Shown: positions 27,529-36,159 of the stretch, piece after piece
Position numbering within the stretch: the first letter of the stretch is position 1
Layout: each line of letters opens with the position of its first letter
From: CAZMRW01 sp964568805
Lineage (GTDB): Bacteria > Pseudomonadota > Gammaproteobacteria > Methylococcales > Methylomonadaceae
Length of the DNA: 57,763 bases
NCBI GenBank assembly: GCA_964568805.1
Contig: CAZMRW010000014.1
Coordinates: 1 to 57,763 of the forward strand
Direction of reading: 5' to 3'
Notes under the pieces: model-generated
Databases searched by the model: none
Told to the model about the DNA's origin: nothing
What the model saw: only the letters and a program-made list of their open reading frames with translations
Translations under genes and position numbers: made by a program

Positions 27529-30417
27529 ATGGCAGACAGAGAACTTGATTTACGGCTGATCATCCGCGCCGACGGCTCACTGGCCGTGCGTAACCTGAAC
27601 CAGGTTGATGAAGCGCTCGATCGGGTTGGCGACAGCGCGCAGGATGCGGGCGGCGACATGCGCGACCTGGGCAACCAGGCCAACCAGACCGGCGGCATCA
27701 TGAGCCGATTAACCGGGATTGTCCGCAGCTTTGGCCCGGCATTGACGGCAGCCATCCCGGCGGCTGTGGTTGCGGCGACGGCCTTGTTAGCCAGGAACCT
27801 GATTAATGTCAATCAGGAAATGGACGATCTCCGCGACCGTCTGGACGATGTCACGGGTTCGTCCGAAGCCGCATCACAAAAATTCGCGCAATTGCAGACA
27901 TTGGCCGAGGACAGCGAATTTACCGTTGGCGATCTGACCGACGCCTATGCCGATCTGCATAATCACGGGCTGATCCCGACCGGGGAAGTGATGCTGGCGC
28001 TCACCAATTCCTCGGCAAAACTGGAAGACTCCAGCAAAAAGCTCAACGATATTACCGGCATCCTGGGTAAATCCTGGGCCGAAAGCCGCTTGAGCGCCGA
28101 CGCTTTATTAAAACTGATCGATCTCGGCATTCCCGCGCTGGATTTGATGCAGAAGGCGACCGGGAAAAATTCCGCGCAGCTGCTGGACATGGCCAGGAAA
28201 GGCCAGCTGGGCCGCGAGGCGATCAGCCAGTTGATCGCCGAAATGGGCAAGTTCGCCTCCGGAGAAAATGAGCGCAGCCTGGAAACGATCAGAGGCCGGT
28301 TCGATCAGTTGTCCGAAACCTGGAGCCGCTTTATCGATAATCTGGGCGGCGAAAAAACCGAAGGCGCGATCAAGACGGTGTCCGGCTGGATTCAATCGAT
28401 GATCCGGACCTTTACCGATGCCGTCAATTTTCTGGACATCAGGATCAACGGCCCGACCAATCTGAGCCAAATCAATCAGGAAATCGAGCGCCTGCAGGGG
28501 AATATTGCCCGGTTCGAATCGAATCCCGGCCAATTGAATATCCGAACGCGGCGGGCGCTGGCCGATTATCAGACCGAACTCAAAGCGCTCGAGCAAAGGC
28601 GCGATGCCATCATGGCGGCGGAAGAGGCGGAGCGAAAGGCGTTCGAAAACAGCAAAACACGCACTGCGCCGGCTAAATCGGTTCAAAAAACCGGCCGCGA
28701 TTCGTCCCTCGATGACGCCCGCCAGATCGCCGCCGCCGAACTACAAATTCAGCTCGACAAAATCGCCCGCATCGAGCAGATCGCCAACGCCGAATTCGCC
28801 AACGATTTAGCCCGGGCCGAGGCCCATGCCGCCGAAAAGCTGGCCCAGGCCAAGGGCGGCCAGGCCGCCGAACTCGCGATCGAGCAGGAACTGGCCGACG
28901 CCAAGGCGGCGATCGAGCGCAACCAGCTGGAAGCCAGCCGTTCCTTTGCCGAGCAGCGGCTGACTACTACCCTCAACGCCAGGCGCGCCGAACTGGCGCT
29001 AACCTCCGACCGCGGCGAACAGGCCAAGATCCAGGCCGATATCATTAAACTGGAAGAACAGATCCAGATTGCCCGCGAGCTGTCCGGCCTGGCCGCGCAA
29101 AAGCTGGCGACCGACGAGACGGCCGCGGCCGCGCAGCGCGCCCAGGCTCAGCAGAATCTGGTCGATCAGGTGATTGCCAAATACGACCTGCTGGCCGCGC
29201 GGATGAAAGAGTTCGATGCCGATGCGGCGATCATCAGCAATTCCAACCTGTCGGAAAACCGCAAGGCCGAGATTCTGGCGCTGATCGCCCAGCGCTACGG
29301 CGAGGCCGGCCAGGCGGCTGATGAAACCGGCGACACGATGAGCGATTTTGCCGAACAGGCGGCGCGCAACATGCAGGACGCCTTTGCTGATTTCCTCTTT
29401 GATCCGTTCCAGGATGGCTTGAAGGGCATGCTGCGCGGCTTCATTGATACGATCCGCAGAATTACCGCCGAAGCCCTGTCCGCGCAGATATTCGACGCAC
29501 TGTTAGGCGCAAAAAACAAAAATGGCGATCGCAGCGGCGGTTTTTTGACGGACCTCCTGGGCATTGGCGGCAGTCTTGATGAAGTCGCGCAAGTCACCTC
29601 CAGTGAAGCGGCCAAAACCGCCGCGGTGACCGCCGGCGAAGCAGCGCGCACCACCGCCGTCACGTCCGCTGCAGCGGCCAAGACCGCCGTCACCGCCAGC
29701 AGCCAAGGCGCCCAAACCACCGCAGTCGTCGCAGGCGAAACAGCCCGCCAGGCGGCCGAAACGGCGGGGCAAGGCAAGTCGCTGCTGACCGTAATCACCA
29801 CCGCCGGCAAGAAGATTCACGCGTTCGCAGCCTCGGCAGCCGCCGGCGCCTACGACGCGATGGCGAGCATCGAGTATGTCGGCCCGATTTTAGGCGGCGT
29901 TGCCGCCGCCGTGACCTACGCGGCCGTTCTGGCCTTCGGCGCCTTGACCGGCGGCGCCGCCTTTGCGGCCGGCGGCCGTGTGGACGGGACCAGCGGCGGA
30001 CGCATGCGCGGCCCCGGCACCGGTACCAGCGATGAGATTCCGGCGTGGCTATCGAACAACGAGCAGGTTATCAAGGAAGATTCGGTCCGCAAGCTGGACG
30101 CCAAATACGGCAGTGGCTTCCTGGATTTCCTGAATCAATACGGCGAGATCCCGCGGGGCGCGAAAGCCTTGGCGATTCCGGCGATGAAGATCCCGACCGT
30201 CAAATTCAACGCCGGCGGCCGGGTCAACGCCTCGCCCGTCAACAACACTGTGCGCGTGGATCCGGCACAGGTCGACGCCCGCACCAAGATCAATATCGTC
30301 AACGTAACCGACCCCGCCCTGGTGCATGACGCGATGGCCAACAGCGCCGGCGTGCGGACGTTGCTGAATGTCGTCACCAACAACCCGCGCGCCTTTAAAC
30401 AGGCGATGGAGCTCTAA
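27529..30417 (+). CDS. tape measure protein
   Basis: A 962-residue protein that sets tail length. The N-terminal ~250 residues match the tape-measure N-terminal domain (MDDLRDRLDDVTGSSEAASQ, KFAQLQTLAEDSEFTVGDLT, LMQKATGKNSAQLLDMARKG). The middle has long coiled coils of A, E, Q and K (residues ~340-560), and an alanine/threonine repeat region follows (AAKTAAVTAGEAARTTAVTS). A hydrophobic segment (GPILGGVAAAVTYAAVLAFG) and a glycine-rich end (AGGRVDGTSGGRMRGPGTGT) complete it. The ATG is preceded only by a repeat, so translation may depend on coupling. Length fits a tail of about 140 nm by the usual 1.5 Angstrom per residue rule. Confidence 0.9.
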   Translation: MADRELDLRLIIRADGSLAVRNLNQVDEALDRVGDSAQDAGGDMRDLGNQANQTGGIMSRLTGIVRSFGPALTAAIPAAVVAATALLARNLINVNQEMDDLRDRLDDVTGSSEAASQKFAQLQTLAEDSEFTVGDLTDAYADLHNHGLIPTGEVMLALTNSSAKLEDSSKKLNDITGILGKSWAESRLSADALLKLIDLGIPALDLMQKATGKNSAQLLDMARKGQLGREAISQLIAEMGKFASGENERSLETIRGRFDQLSETWSRFIDNLGGEKTEGAIKTVSGWIQSMIRTFTDAVNFLDIRINGPTNLSQINQEIERLQGNIARFESNPGQLNIRTRRALADYQTELKALEQRRDAIMAAEEAERKAFENSKTRTAPAKSVQKTGRDSSLDDARQIAAAELQIQLDKIARIEQIANAEFANDLARAEAHAAEKLAQAKGGQAAELAIEQELADAKAAIERNQLEASRSFAEQRLTTTLNARRAELALTSDRGEQAKIQADIIKLEEQIQIARELSGLAAQKLATDETAAAAQRAQAQQNLVDQVIAKYDLLAARMKEFDADAAIISNSNLSENRKAEILALIAQRYGEAGQAADETGDTMSDFAEQAARNMQDAFADFLFDPFQDGLKGMLRGFIDTIRRITAEALSAQIFDALLGAKNKNGDRSGGFLTDLLGIGGSLDEVAQVTSSEAAKTAAVTAGEAARTTAVTSAAAAKTAVTASSQGAQTTAVVAGETARQAAETAGQGKSLLTVITTAGKKIHAFAASAAAGAYDAMASIEYVGPILGGVAAAVTYAAVLAFGALTGGAAFAAGGRVDGTSGGRMRGPGTGTSDEIPAWLSNNEQVIKEDSVRKLDAKYGSGFLDFLNQYGEIPRGAKALAIPAMKIPTVKFNAGGRVNASPVNNTVRVDPAQVDARTKINIVNVTDPALVHDAMANSAGVRTLLNVVTNNPRAFKQAMEL

Positions 30418-32270
30418 TGTCCTACAAAATAGGCACCGCCACCGATTACCGCGACCTGTTCCGCCAACTGGTCGATTTTTTGCTATCGAAGGGCACGCTC
30501 GGCACGCCGGTCTATACCGGCACCGGTAACGGCGCGCTGTCGCTGCTCGACACGCGGCCGCAGGCGCCGACCGAAACCTGGACGCTGGCATGCAGCAACG
30601 CCACGAAAGTGGGCGTGGCCGACTATGGCGCCGGTATCGCCAGCGAAACGCCGTTGCTGCACTGGCGCTTTAACGAAACCGGCGGCGCCACCGCCGAGGA
30701 TACGACCGCCAACAACCGCGACGGCGCCATCAGCGGCGCGGTAACGCTCGGCACGGCCGGCCTCTTGTCGGTCGACACCAATAAGGCATTCACCTTCGCC
30801 GGCGGCAAGGTCGCCAGCGCGGCGATCGCGGCGCTGCAACTGACCGGCGATGCGGCGATTGAATGCGTGATCAACCCGGGCGCGATCAGCGGCACCCGCT
30901 TCATTATGGGCGTCGGCGCGGCCGGAACCGGCAACGCCAACAACTATTTGATCAGCCTGTGGGCGGTCGACGGCTACCTGAAGATTTACCATGAGTACGG
31001 CGCCGGCAATGTACAGGAGCGAACCTCCGATGTCCTGCTTGCGATCGGCCGCACCGATCACATCGTATTGAGCCGCGACAACACGACCAAGACCTATGAG
31101 CTGATTGTCGGCGGCATCGTGCGGCATACCTTTCAATATCTGTTTTCGCCGTCGGAAGGCGCCAACGCCTATTATATGGTGGGACAGGATGCCGACGGCG
31201 GCAACAGTTTCGCCGGCGTGATCGACGAGGCCGCAATCTACGGCGCCAAGATGAGCGCCGCGACCGCCAAGTCTCACGCCGAAGCCGCACTGGGCCATGA
31301 GACCTTTACCGTGACCGGCTCGGTCTCCGGAGCGGAGGCGGACGCGATCGTCGGCGTGCCGTACAAGAATGATTTTATCGAGTTTTTGATCAGCGACGGT
31401 TCGACCGATTTCATCGTCGGCGATGACTGGTCAATCGGCGTGACGGCCGGCGCTTTGGGTACCGAGGCGTGGACAGTCAACCGGCGCGAGCAGGATAAGA
31501 TATTCCTGCAGGGGCCTGGACTGTCCGGTTTTGATGAGATTTTTGTCGCGCTGCGTTTTTTTGAAAATCCGGGGGGCGGCTATTACAACTGGGGTCTGCG
31601 CGCCGCCGATGGCTATTCGGCGTCGGCTGATGTCACCACTCAGCCTAATGTCAGCAGCGAGCTAATCATGCCGCTGTGGAACCTATCGATCCCCTACTGG
31701 TTTGTGGCATCGGGGCGCCGCTTCATCGTCGTCGCCAAGATCAGCACCACCTATCAGGCGTTATACGCCGGCTTGTTTTTGCCGTTTGCGACGCCGACCG
31801 AATACCCGTATCCGCTGATGATCGGCGGCAGCGCCCAACATGCCGCCGATTTATACAGCGCCACCGGTGTCGGAGCCTCTCAATTTATCCGTCCGTTGAA
31901 CTCGCAGATGTTGGTGCGCCATGTCGATGCCGCCTGGTATCCATACAGTAATCGGGTTGATTCCAGCGGCAATGCGTATTTTAATAAAATGACACATCCC
32001 TACGGATCGTTGACTAATGCCCAGGCTGCGGACCATTGGCCGAAGATTCGCGAGGATCCTTCCGGCGCTTACCCCTTATGGCCGGTCACCCTGATCGACA
32101 CGGCGGCCGCCACGAAAGGTGTGATTGGCGAGCTGGACGGCTGTTTTGCCTGCTCCGGCTTCGGCAATGCGGCCGAAAATATCATTCAGGAGGGCGGCAT
32201 CGACCATGTGGTCGTACAGAATGTCTACCGCACCGGTGTGGGCGATTACTGGGCATTGAGGTTGAGCTGA
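30417..32270 (+). CDS. tail protein with inserted LamG-like domain
   Basis: A 617-residue tail protein. It begins MSYKIGTATDYRDLFRQLVD, similar to the start of the next gene product. Residues ~80-290 look like a LamG/concanavalin-like jelly roll inserted in the host protein: PLLHWRFNETGGATAEDTTA, then LTGDAAIECVINPGAISGTR, and VIDEAAIYGAKMSAATAKSH. The flanking parts (ACSNATK...HETFTVTGSVSG) join into one beta domain. LamG-type domains often bind carbohydrates, so receptor binding is plausible. Its ATG touches the tape-measure stop. Confidence 0.75.
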   Translation: MSYKIGTATDYRDLFRQLVDFLLSKGTLGTPVYTGTGNGALSLLDTRPQAPTETWTLACSNATKVGVADYGAGIASETPLLHWRFNETGGATAEDTTANNRDGAISGAVTLGTAGLLSVDTNKAFTFAGGKVASAAIAALQLTGDAAIECVINPGAISGTRFIMGVGAAGTGNANNYLISLWAVDGYLKIYHEYGAGNVQERTSDVLLAIGRTDHIVLSRDNTTKTYELIVGGIVRHTFQYLFSPSEGANAYYMVGQDADGGNSFAGVIDEAAIYGAKMSAATAKSHAEAALGHETFTVTGSVSGAEADAIVGVPYKNDFIEFLISDGSTDFIVGDDWSIGVTAGALGTEAWTVNRREQDKIFLQGPGLSGFDEIFVALRFFENPGGGYYNWGLRAADGYSASADVTTQPNVSSELIMPLWNLSIPYWFVASGRRFIVVAKISTTYQALYAGLFLPFATPTEYPYPLMIGGSAQHAADLYSATGVGASQFIRPLNSQMLVRHVDAAWYPYSNRVDSSGNAYFNKMTHPYGSLTNAQAADHWPKIREDPSGAYPLWPVTLIDTAAATKGVIGELDGCFACSGFGNAAENIIQEGGIDHVVVQNVYRTGVGDYWALRLS

Positions 32271-33145
32271 TGGCGTATCAAACAGGCACCGCAACCGGCA
32301 TCGCCGATCTGCTGGACAAACTGAACACCTTTGCGGTCGCGGCCGGCTGGACGCTCGATCGTCGCGACGCGACCACGTTGTCTCTGCACAAAAACAGCGT
32401 CTATATCAATCTGGCCGAAGTGTCCACCGAGATCAAGATGAGCGCGGCGCGTGCCTTTAGCGCCGGCAGCGCCTGGAACGCGCAGTCCGGCGCGAGCCAG
32501 AACACGCAACGCTGCACTCAATTAGCGGGATCATTCAGCGCCTATCATTTTTTTGCCGATAGCGATTACATGCATGTCGCGATTGAAGTCGATCCCGGTC
32601 TGTACCGGCATTTCGGCTTTGGCGAGCTGGCCAAGACCTCGGCCTATACCGGCGGTCAATACAGCGTGGCGACGATGTGCGATGCGCAGTGGCGCGCGGC
32701 GCTGTTTTCCGCCAGCGAATCATTTAATTTTAGCGAGCCGGGGCGCTTTGCGACCGGCAGTTGCTATCTGGATGTCGACGGCGTGGCGCGTTGGGACCAT
32801 TTCAACAATGTGACAACCACCGGGCAGCGGCAGATGCTGTCGAGCGAAGCGGCCGCCGAAGGTGCCGGTATGTTGTATAAAGACTGGCCCGATTACTGCT
32901 CGCCGAACATCATGAACGGGCTGACCGCCCTGGTGCCGATTCAGGTGTTCTTGTGGCGGAACGCCACTTTCTATTCGCCGTTGGGCTATGTGAAGGACCT
33001 GCGCCAAATCAATATCGTCTCTCTCGACCCTGGCCAACTGTTGACGATTGGTTCAAATGAGTGGCTGGTGTTTCCGTGTCTGCAGAAAACCACCGGCTCA
33101 CCGACCAGCGGCAATTTGGGTTACGCTTATAAGAAAATCCCTTAG
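32270..33145 (+). CDS. tail protein, paralogous N-terminus to preceding
   Basis: A 291-residue protein. Its start MAYQTGTATGIADLLDKLNT resembles the start of the preceding tail protein, which suggests duplication of a short N-terminal domain. The rest is beta-rich and aromatic (YHFFADSDYMHVAIEVDPGL, YRHFGFGELAKTSAYTGGQY). B3/D3112-like phages have such proteins between tape measure and tip proteins. Start and preceding stop overlap by one base (TGATG). Confidence 0.7.
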   Translation: MAYQTGTATGIADLLDKLNTFAVAAGWTLDRRDATTLSLHKNSVYINLAEVSTEIKMSAARAFSAGSAWNAQSGASQNTQRCTQLAGSFSAYHFFADSDYMHVAIEVDPGLYRHFGFGELAKTSAYTGGQYSVATMCDAQWRAALFSASESFNFSEPGRFATGSCYLDVDGVARWDHFNNVTTTGQRQMLSSEAAAEGAGMLYKDWPDYCSPNIMNGLTALVPIQVFLWRNATFYSPLGYVKDLRQINIVSLDPGQLLTIGSNEWLVFPCLQKTTGSPTSGNLGYAYKKIP

Positions 33146-34834
33146 ATGGCGACGTTTAGCGGATTTCTGTTCCCTGGAGGCGCCGGCGTAAGCGACAGCT
33201 TGCGCAATCCGGATATCGCCGATCATCCGGCAATCATAGGCGCGGGACCGCTGGAGGTCTCCGCGCTGATCACCGGAGTATTAACCGATACCCAGCCCGT
33301 TGACGAAGTACCGCAGACGCTGGCCGGTTTTCGCATGGCCAGTTTCGATACCGATTATTACAATACGATTCACCTGTTCCCTAATCCGGTCGATCTCGGC
33401 AATGTTGTCGACGGCCAAACCGTACAGATCAATGTCTGGAACGCGTATTTTACCGCGCAACTGCTGGAGACCGTGACAGGCTCCGGCGACGAAGGCTTGA
33501 CGCTGGTCCAACCCGCATCCGCGCCGACGTTTTTTCAACCGCTTGAATCCCGCGTTTATTCATTGATCGCCAGCGCCGACGGTCCGGGCACGATTGATGC
33601 GGATTATGTGTTTTCATTTCCTATTGATCACATCGTGCTGCATGTCGCCGGCGCCCGTACGGTCGTGTTCGCGTTTCCGCCCAACTGGGGCGAGCCGGTA
33701 ATCGAGTGGTACGAATGGCTGACCGACGTGCTGACCGCGCAAGACGGCGGCGAACAACGCCGGGGCCTGCGCGCCTTGCCGCGCTGGGGCATGGACTACG
33801 AGGCGGCGCTGTCCGGCGAGGTCAAACGCCTGTTCGATACGATCCTGCATAACCGTCAAGCGCTGTCGTTCGCGCTGCCGCTGTGGCAGGATGCGACCCG
33901 TCTGGATCAGACGGCCGGCATCGGCGACACCACGCTGTTTCTCGATACGATCGATCTGGGCTTTCAGGTCGGCCAGCGCGCCATTCTGTTCAGTTCGCCC
34001 TTGCTTTACGAGTCGTTCGACGTGGCCGCCATTACCGACGGTACGCTGGTTTCCGCTACGGAGCTGGCCACCGGCTGGCCGGCCGGAACGCGTATCTATC
34101 CGATGCGCTATGTGCGCATGACGCAACGGCAAAAGCTGGACCGTCAAAACGCCCATGTCAGGACAATGCGCTTTGCGTTCGAAATGGAGGGCGGCGAGGC
34201 CGGTGCCGCTGCCGAAAGCGGCGAAACTTACCGCGGCGAGCCGGCGTATCTGGCCAAGCCGAACTGGGGCGCCGACCTGACCGACGAGTTTCAGCGCAAA
34301 TTGCAGATCCTGGATTATCTGACCTGCAACAAATTTACACATGATGAAAGCAATCGGCCGACGATTTACCAGGCCATGAATTGGCCGCTGCTGGGCCGCG
34401 CCGCACGCCGGGCGTTCATCAAATGGCTGTACGCCCGGGCTGGCAAATATAACGGCGTCTGGGTGCCGACCCACAATGCCGACCTGATCGTGACTGCGCC
34501 GATCGGCGCGGCCGACTCGACGATCGATGTCAATTACTGCGGCTATTCGCTGTTCACCAAGCAGGCGATCAACCGCCGGGATATCATCATCTGGGCGCGT
34601 AACGGCAACACGTACATGCGCCGAATCGCTGGCTCGAGCAAGATCAGCGCGACTGTCGAGCGGCTGTCGATCGCCGGCGACATTCTCGGCGTCGGGCTCA
34701 ATCCGGCCGATATCGCCAAGGTGTCTTTCCTGATGTATATGCGCCTGGCGTCCGATAAAACCGAAATCCGGCACCTGACCGCCACGGTCGCCGAAGCCGA
34801 ACCAACCCTGCAAACCATTGACGATGACATTTAA
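33146..34834 (+). CDS. distal tail protein of B3/D3112 type
   Basis: A 562-residue beta-rich protein that starts directly after the previous stop (MATFSGFLFPGGAGVSDSLR...). Conspicuous parts are VFAFPPNWGEPVIEWYEWLT, then LRALPRWGMDYEAALSGEVK, the basic GTRIYPMRYVRMTQRQKLDR and RAARRAFIKWLYARAGKYNG. Position before the DUF2163 gene and size fit the large distal tail protein of D3112-like siphophages. It overlaps the next gene by 11 bases. Confidence 0.7.
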   Translation: MATFSGFLFPGGAGVSDSLRNPDIADHPAIIGAGPLEVSALITGVLTDTQPVDEVPQTLAGFRMASFDTDYYNTIHLFPNPVDLGNVVDGQTVQINVWNAYFTAQLLETVTGSGDEGLTLVQPASAPTFFQPLESRVYSLIASADGPGTIDADYVFSFPIDHIVLHVAGARTVVFAFPPNWGEPVIEWYEWLTDVLTAQDGGEQRRGLRALPRWGMDYEAALSGEVKRLFDTILHNRQALSFALPLWQDATRLDQTAGIGDTTLFLDTIDLGFQVGQRAILFSSPLLYESFDVAAITDGTLVSATELATGWPAGTRIYPMRYVRMTQRQKLDRQNAHVRTMRFAFEMEGGEAGAAAESGETYRGEPAYLAKPNWGADLTDEFQRKLQILDYLTCNKFTHDESNRPTIYQAMNWPLLGRAARRAFIKWLYARAGKYNGVWVPTHNADLIVTAPIGAADSTIDVNYCGYSLFTKQAINRRDIIIWARNGNTYMRRIAGSSKISATVERLSIAGDILGVGLNPADIAKVSFLMYMRLASDKTEIRHLTATVAEAEPTLQTIDDDI

Positions 34835-35645
34835 AGCGCTGGAAATTTTCAAGAAGAACCGGGTGATCGAGTTCTACGAGTTCCGTCAGGGCAATACGTT
34901 CTGGCGCTACACCTCGGGCGATGAGCCGGTGACTTATCTCACCAATACCTACGCACCGGCGATCATGAAGCGCTCGGCGATCGTCAACAGCGGCGAGCTG
35001 GCGCAATCGAACGTGCGCATCAATCTGCCGATCGGCCACGACCTGGTCGAGGCGCTGACGGGATTTCCAACCGGCGCGCTGACCCGAATGACCATATTCG
35101 CCCAGCACCGCGGCGAGAACGATACGGTGCAGCGGTTTTATGGACGATTCATGAATTTCCGTTTTCGCGGCGCCGAGTGCGAGCTGCGCTTTGAGAGTAT
35201 GGTGACCGCGCGCAAGGAACAGGGACTGCGCCGGACCGCCAGCCCGGCCTGCCCGCACACGCTGTACGATACCGCGAAGATGAGTTGCGGCGTGGTCAAG
35301 GCGACCTACAAAACCACGTTTTTCCCGGCGCTCGTCAGCGCCGCGACGATAACCGGCGCGCCGCTGGCGGCGCATCCGGACGGCTATTATGACGGCGGCC
35401 TGTGCGAATATACACGTCCCGACGGTCTGCTGGAAGCCCGCTCGATCGATACCCATGTCGGCAGCTCGATCGTGCTGCGGGCGCCGATTCCCGGACTAAT
35501 CGCCGGTTTTTCGATCGATGTGTATCCCGGATGTAATCACGATTTGACGACCGATTGTGACGTAAAATTCAACAATGCGGTCAATCATGGCGGCATGCCG
35601 TTCGTGCCGCAGGAAGATCCCTATGACGGCCACCCGTTGTTTTAG
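34824..35645 (+). CDS. DUF2163 (BR0599 family) tail tip protein
   Basis: A 273-residue protein with DUF2163/TIGR02218 features: FYEFRQGNTFWRYTSGDEPV, then the cysteine-containing CPHTLYDTAKMSCGVVKATY and the signature YPGCNHDLTTDCDVKFNNAV, NHGGMPFVPQEDPYDGHPLF. In phages and gene transfer agents this family is a hub protein of the tail tip, and the C-terminal cysteines may hold an iron-sulfur cluster as in lambda gpL. I chose the ATG; a TTG two codons earlier is possible. Confidence 0.88.
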   Translation: MTFKALEIFKKNRVIEFYEFRQGNTFWRYTSGDEPVTYLTNTYAPAIMKRSAIVNSGELAQSNVRINLPIGHDLVEALTGFPTGALTRMTIFAQHRGENDTVQRFYGRFMNFRFRGAECELRFESMVTARKEQGLRRTASPACPHTLYDTAKMSCGVVKATYKTTFFPALVSAATITGAPLAAHPDGYYDGGLCEYTRPDGLLEARSIDTHVGSSIVLRAPIPGLIAGFSIDVYPGCNHDLTTDCDVKFNNAVNHGGMPFVPQEDPYDGHPLF

Positions 35646-35695
35646 GAGACTGTGATGCCTGTTTTGCTGATGTTTTTATTGATTTGGAGGATATT

Positions 35696-35935
35696 ATGGC
35701 GGCGGTGATTTTATTGGTCATCTTGATCGTGGCGATGGCGCTGTCCTATCTCTTGTCGCCCAAGCCGCCGCAGCCGCCCGATGCCGAACTGCAAAAGCAG
35801 CAGGCGCCAACTAACGATCCGAGCAAATACGTCGGTGTGATTTTCGGCCGCGCGCGGATCAAGGACCCGACCATCGCTTGGTTCGGCAACACTAAGCAGG
35901 TGCCGATCATGAGCGATCAAGGCGGTAAGAAATGA
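35696..35935 (+). CDS. small membrane-anchored tail tip accessory protein
   Basis: A 79-residue protein with an N-terminal hydrophobic helix (MAAVILLVILIVAMALSYLL), a proline-rich link (SPKPPQPPDAELQKQQAP) and a small C-terminal domain (YVGVIFGRARIKDPTIAWFG). A TTGGAGG ribosome-binding site supports this ATG. The C-terminal part resembles the N-terminus of phage tip proteins, so it may assist tip assembly or host-membrane contact. Confidence 0.65.
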   Translation: MAAVILLVILIVAMALSYLLSPKPPQPPDAELQKQQAPTNDPSKYVGVIFGRARIKDPTIAWFGNTKQVPIMSDQGGKK

Positions 35936-36159
35936 GGATTTATCTAAACGATGTGCGCTCGGTGCCGGCGCCGGGTCGCCGGCCTGGCTATTGCGTCAAG
36001 GGCTGCCGCCTGTTTGCCGAGCGCCACGGCCTGGATATGAAGGCATTCGCCCGCGACGGCATCGAGGCCGAGGCGCTGCTGGCCACCGGCGACGCGATGG
36101 CGGCGCATATCGTCGATTACGTCAGACAGATGAGGGAGAGCTATGGGCAAGGGGGCTGA
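35932..36159 (+). CDS. small tail-module protein
   Basis: A 75-residue protein (MRIYLNDVRSVPAPGRRPGY...) with two cysteines close together (CVKGCRLF) and a helical end. It overlaps the genes on both sides (ATGA at the start, 17 bases at the end). In D3112-like phages a gene of this size, occasionally with an NlpC/P60-like neighbour, stands at this place. The motif GIEAEALLATGDAMA has no known function for me. Confidence 0.6.
   Translation: MRIYLNDVRSVPAPGRRPGYCVKGCRLFAERHGLDMKAFARDGIEAEALLATGDAMAAHIVDYVRQMRESYGQGG

Noticed and set aside
33614..34852. 412-codon leftward open frame opposite a tail gene
   Set aside because: Composition rich in R, G, A and H with no recognisable domain; the rightward tail gene fits the operon, so this is a shadow frame.
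35655..35708. 17-codon hydrophobic frame before the small tail tip accessory gene
   Set aside because: It merely spans the ribosome-binding site of the next gene and is too short to support.
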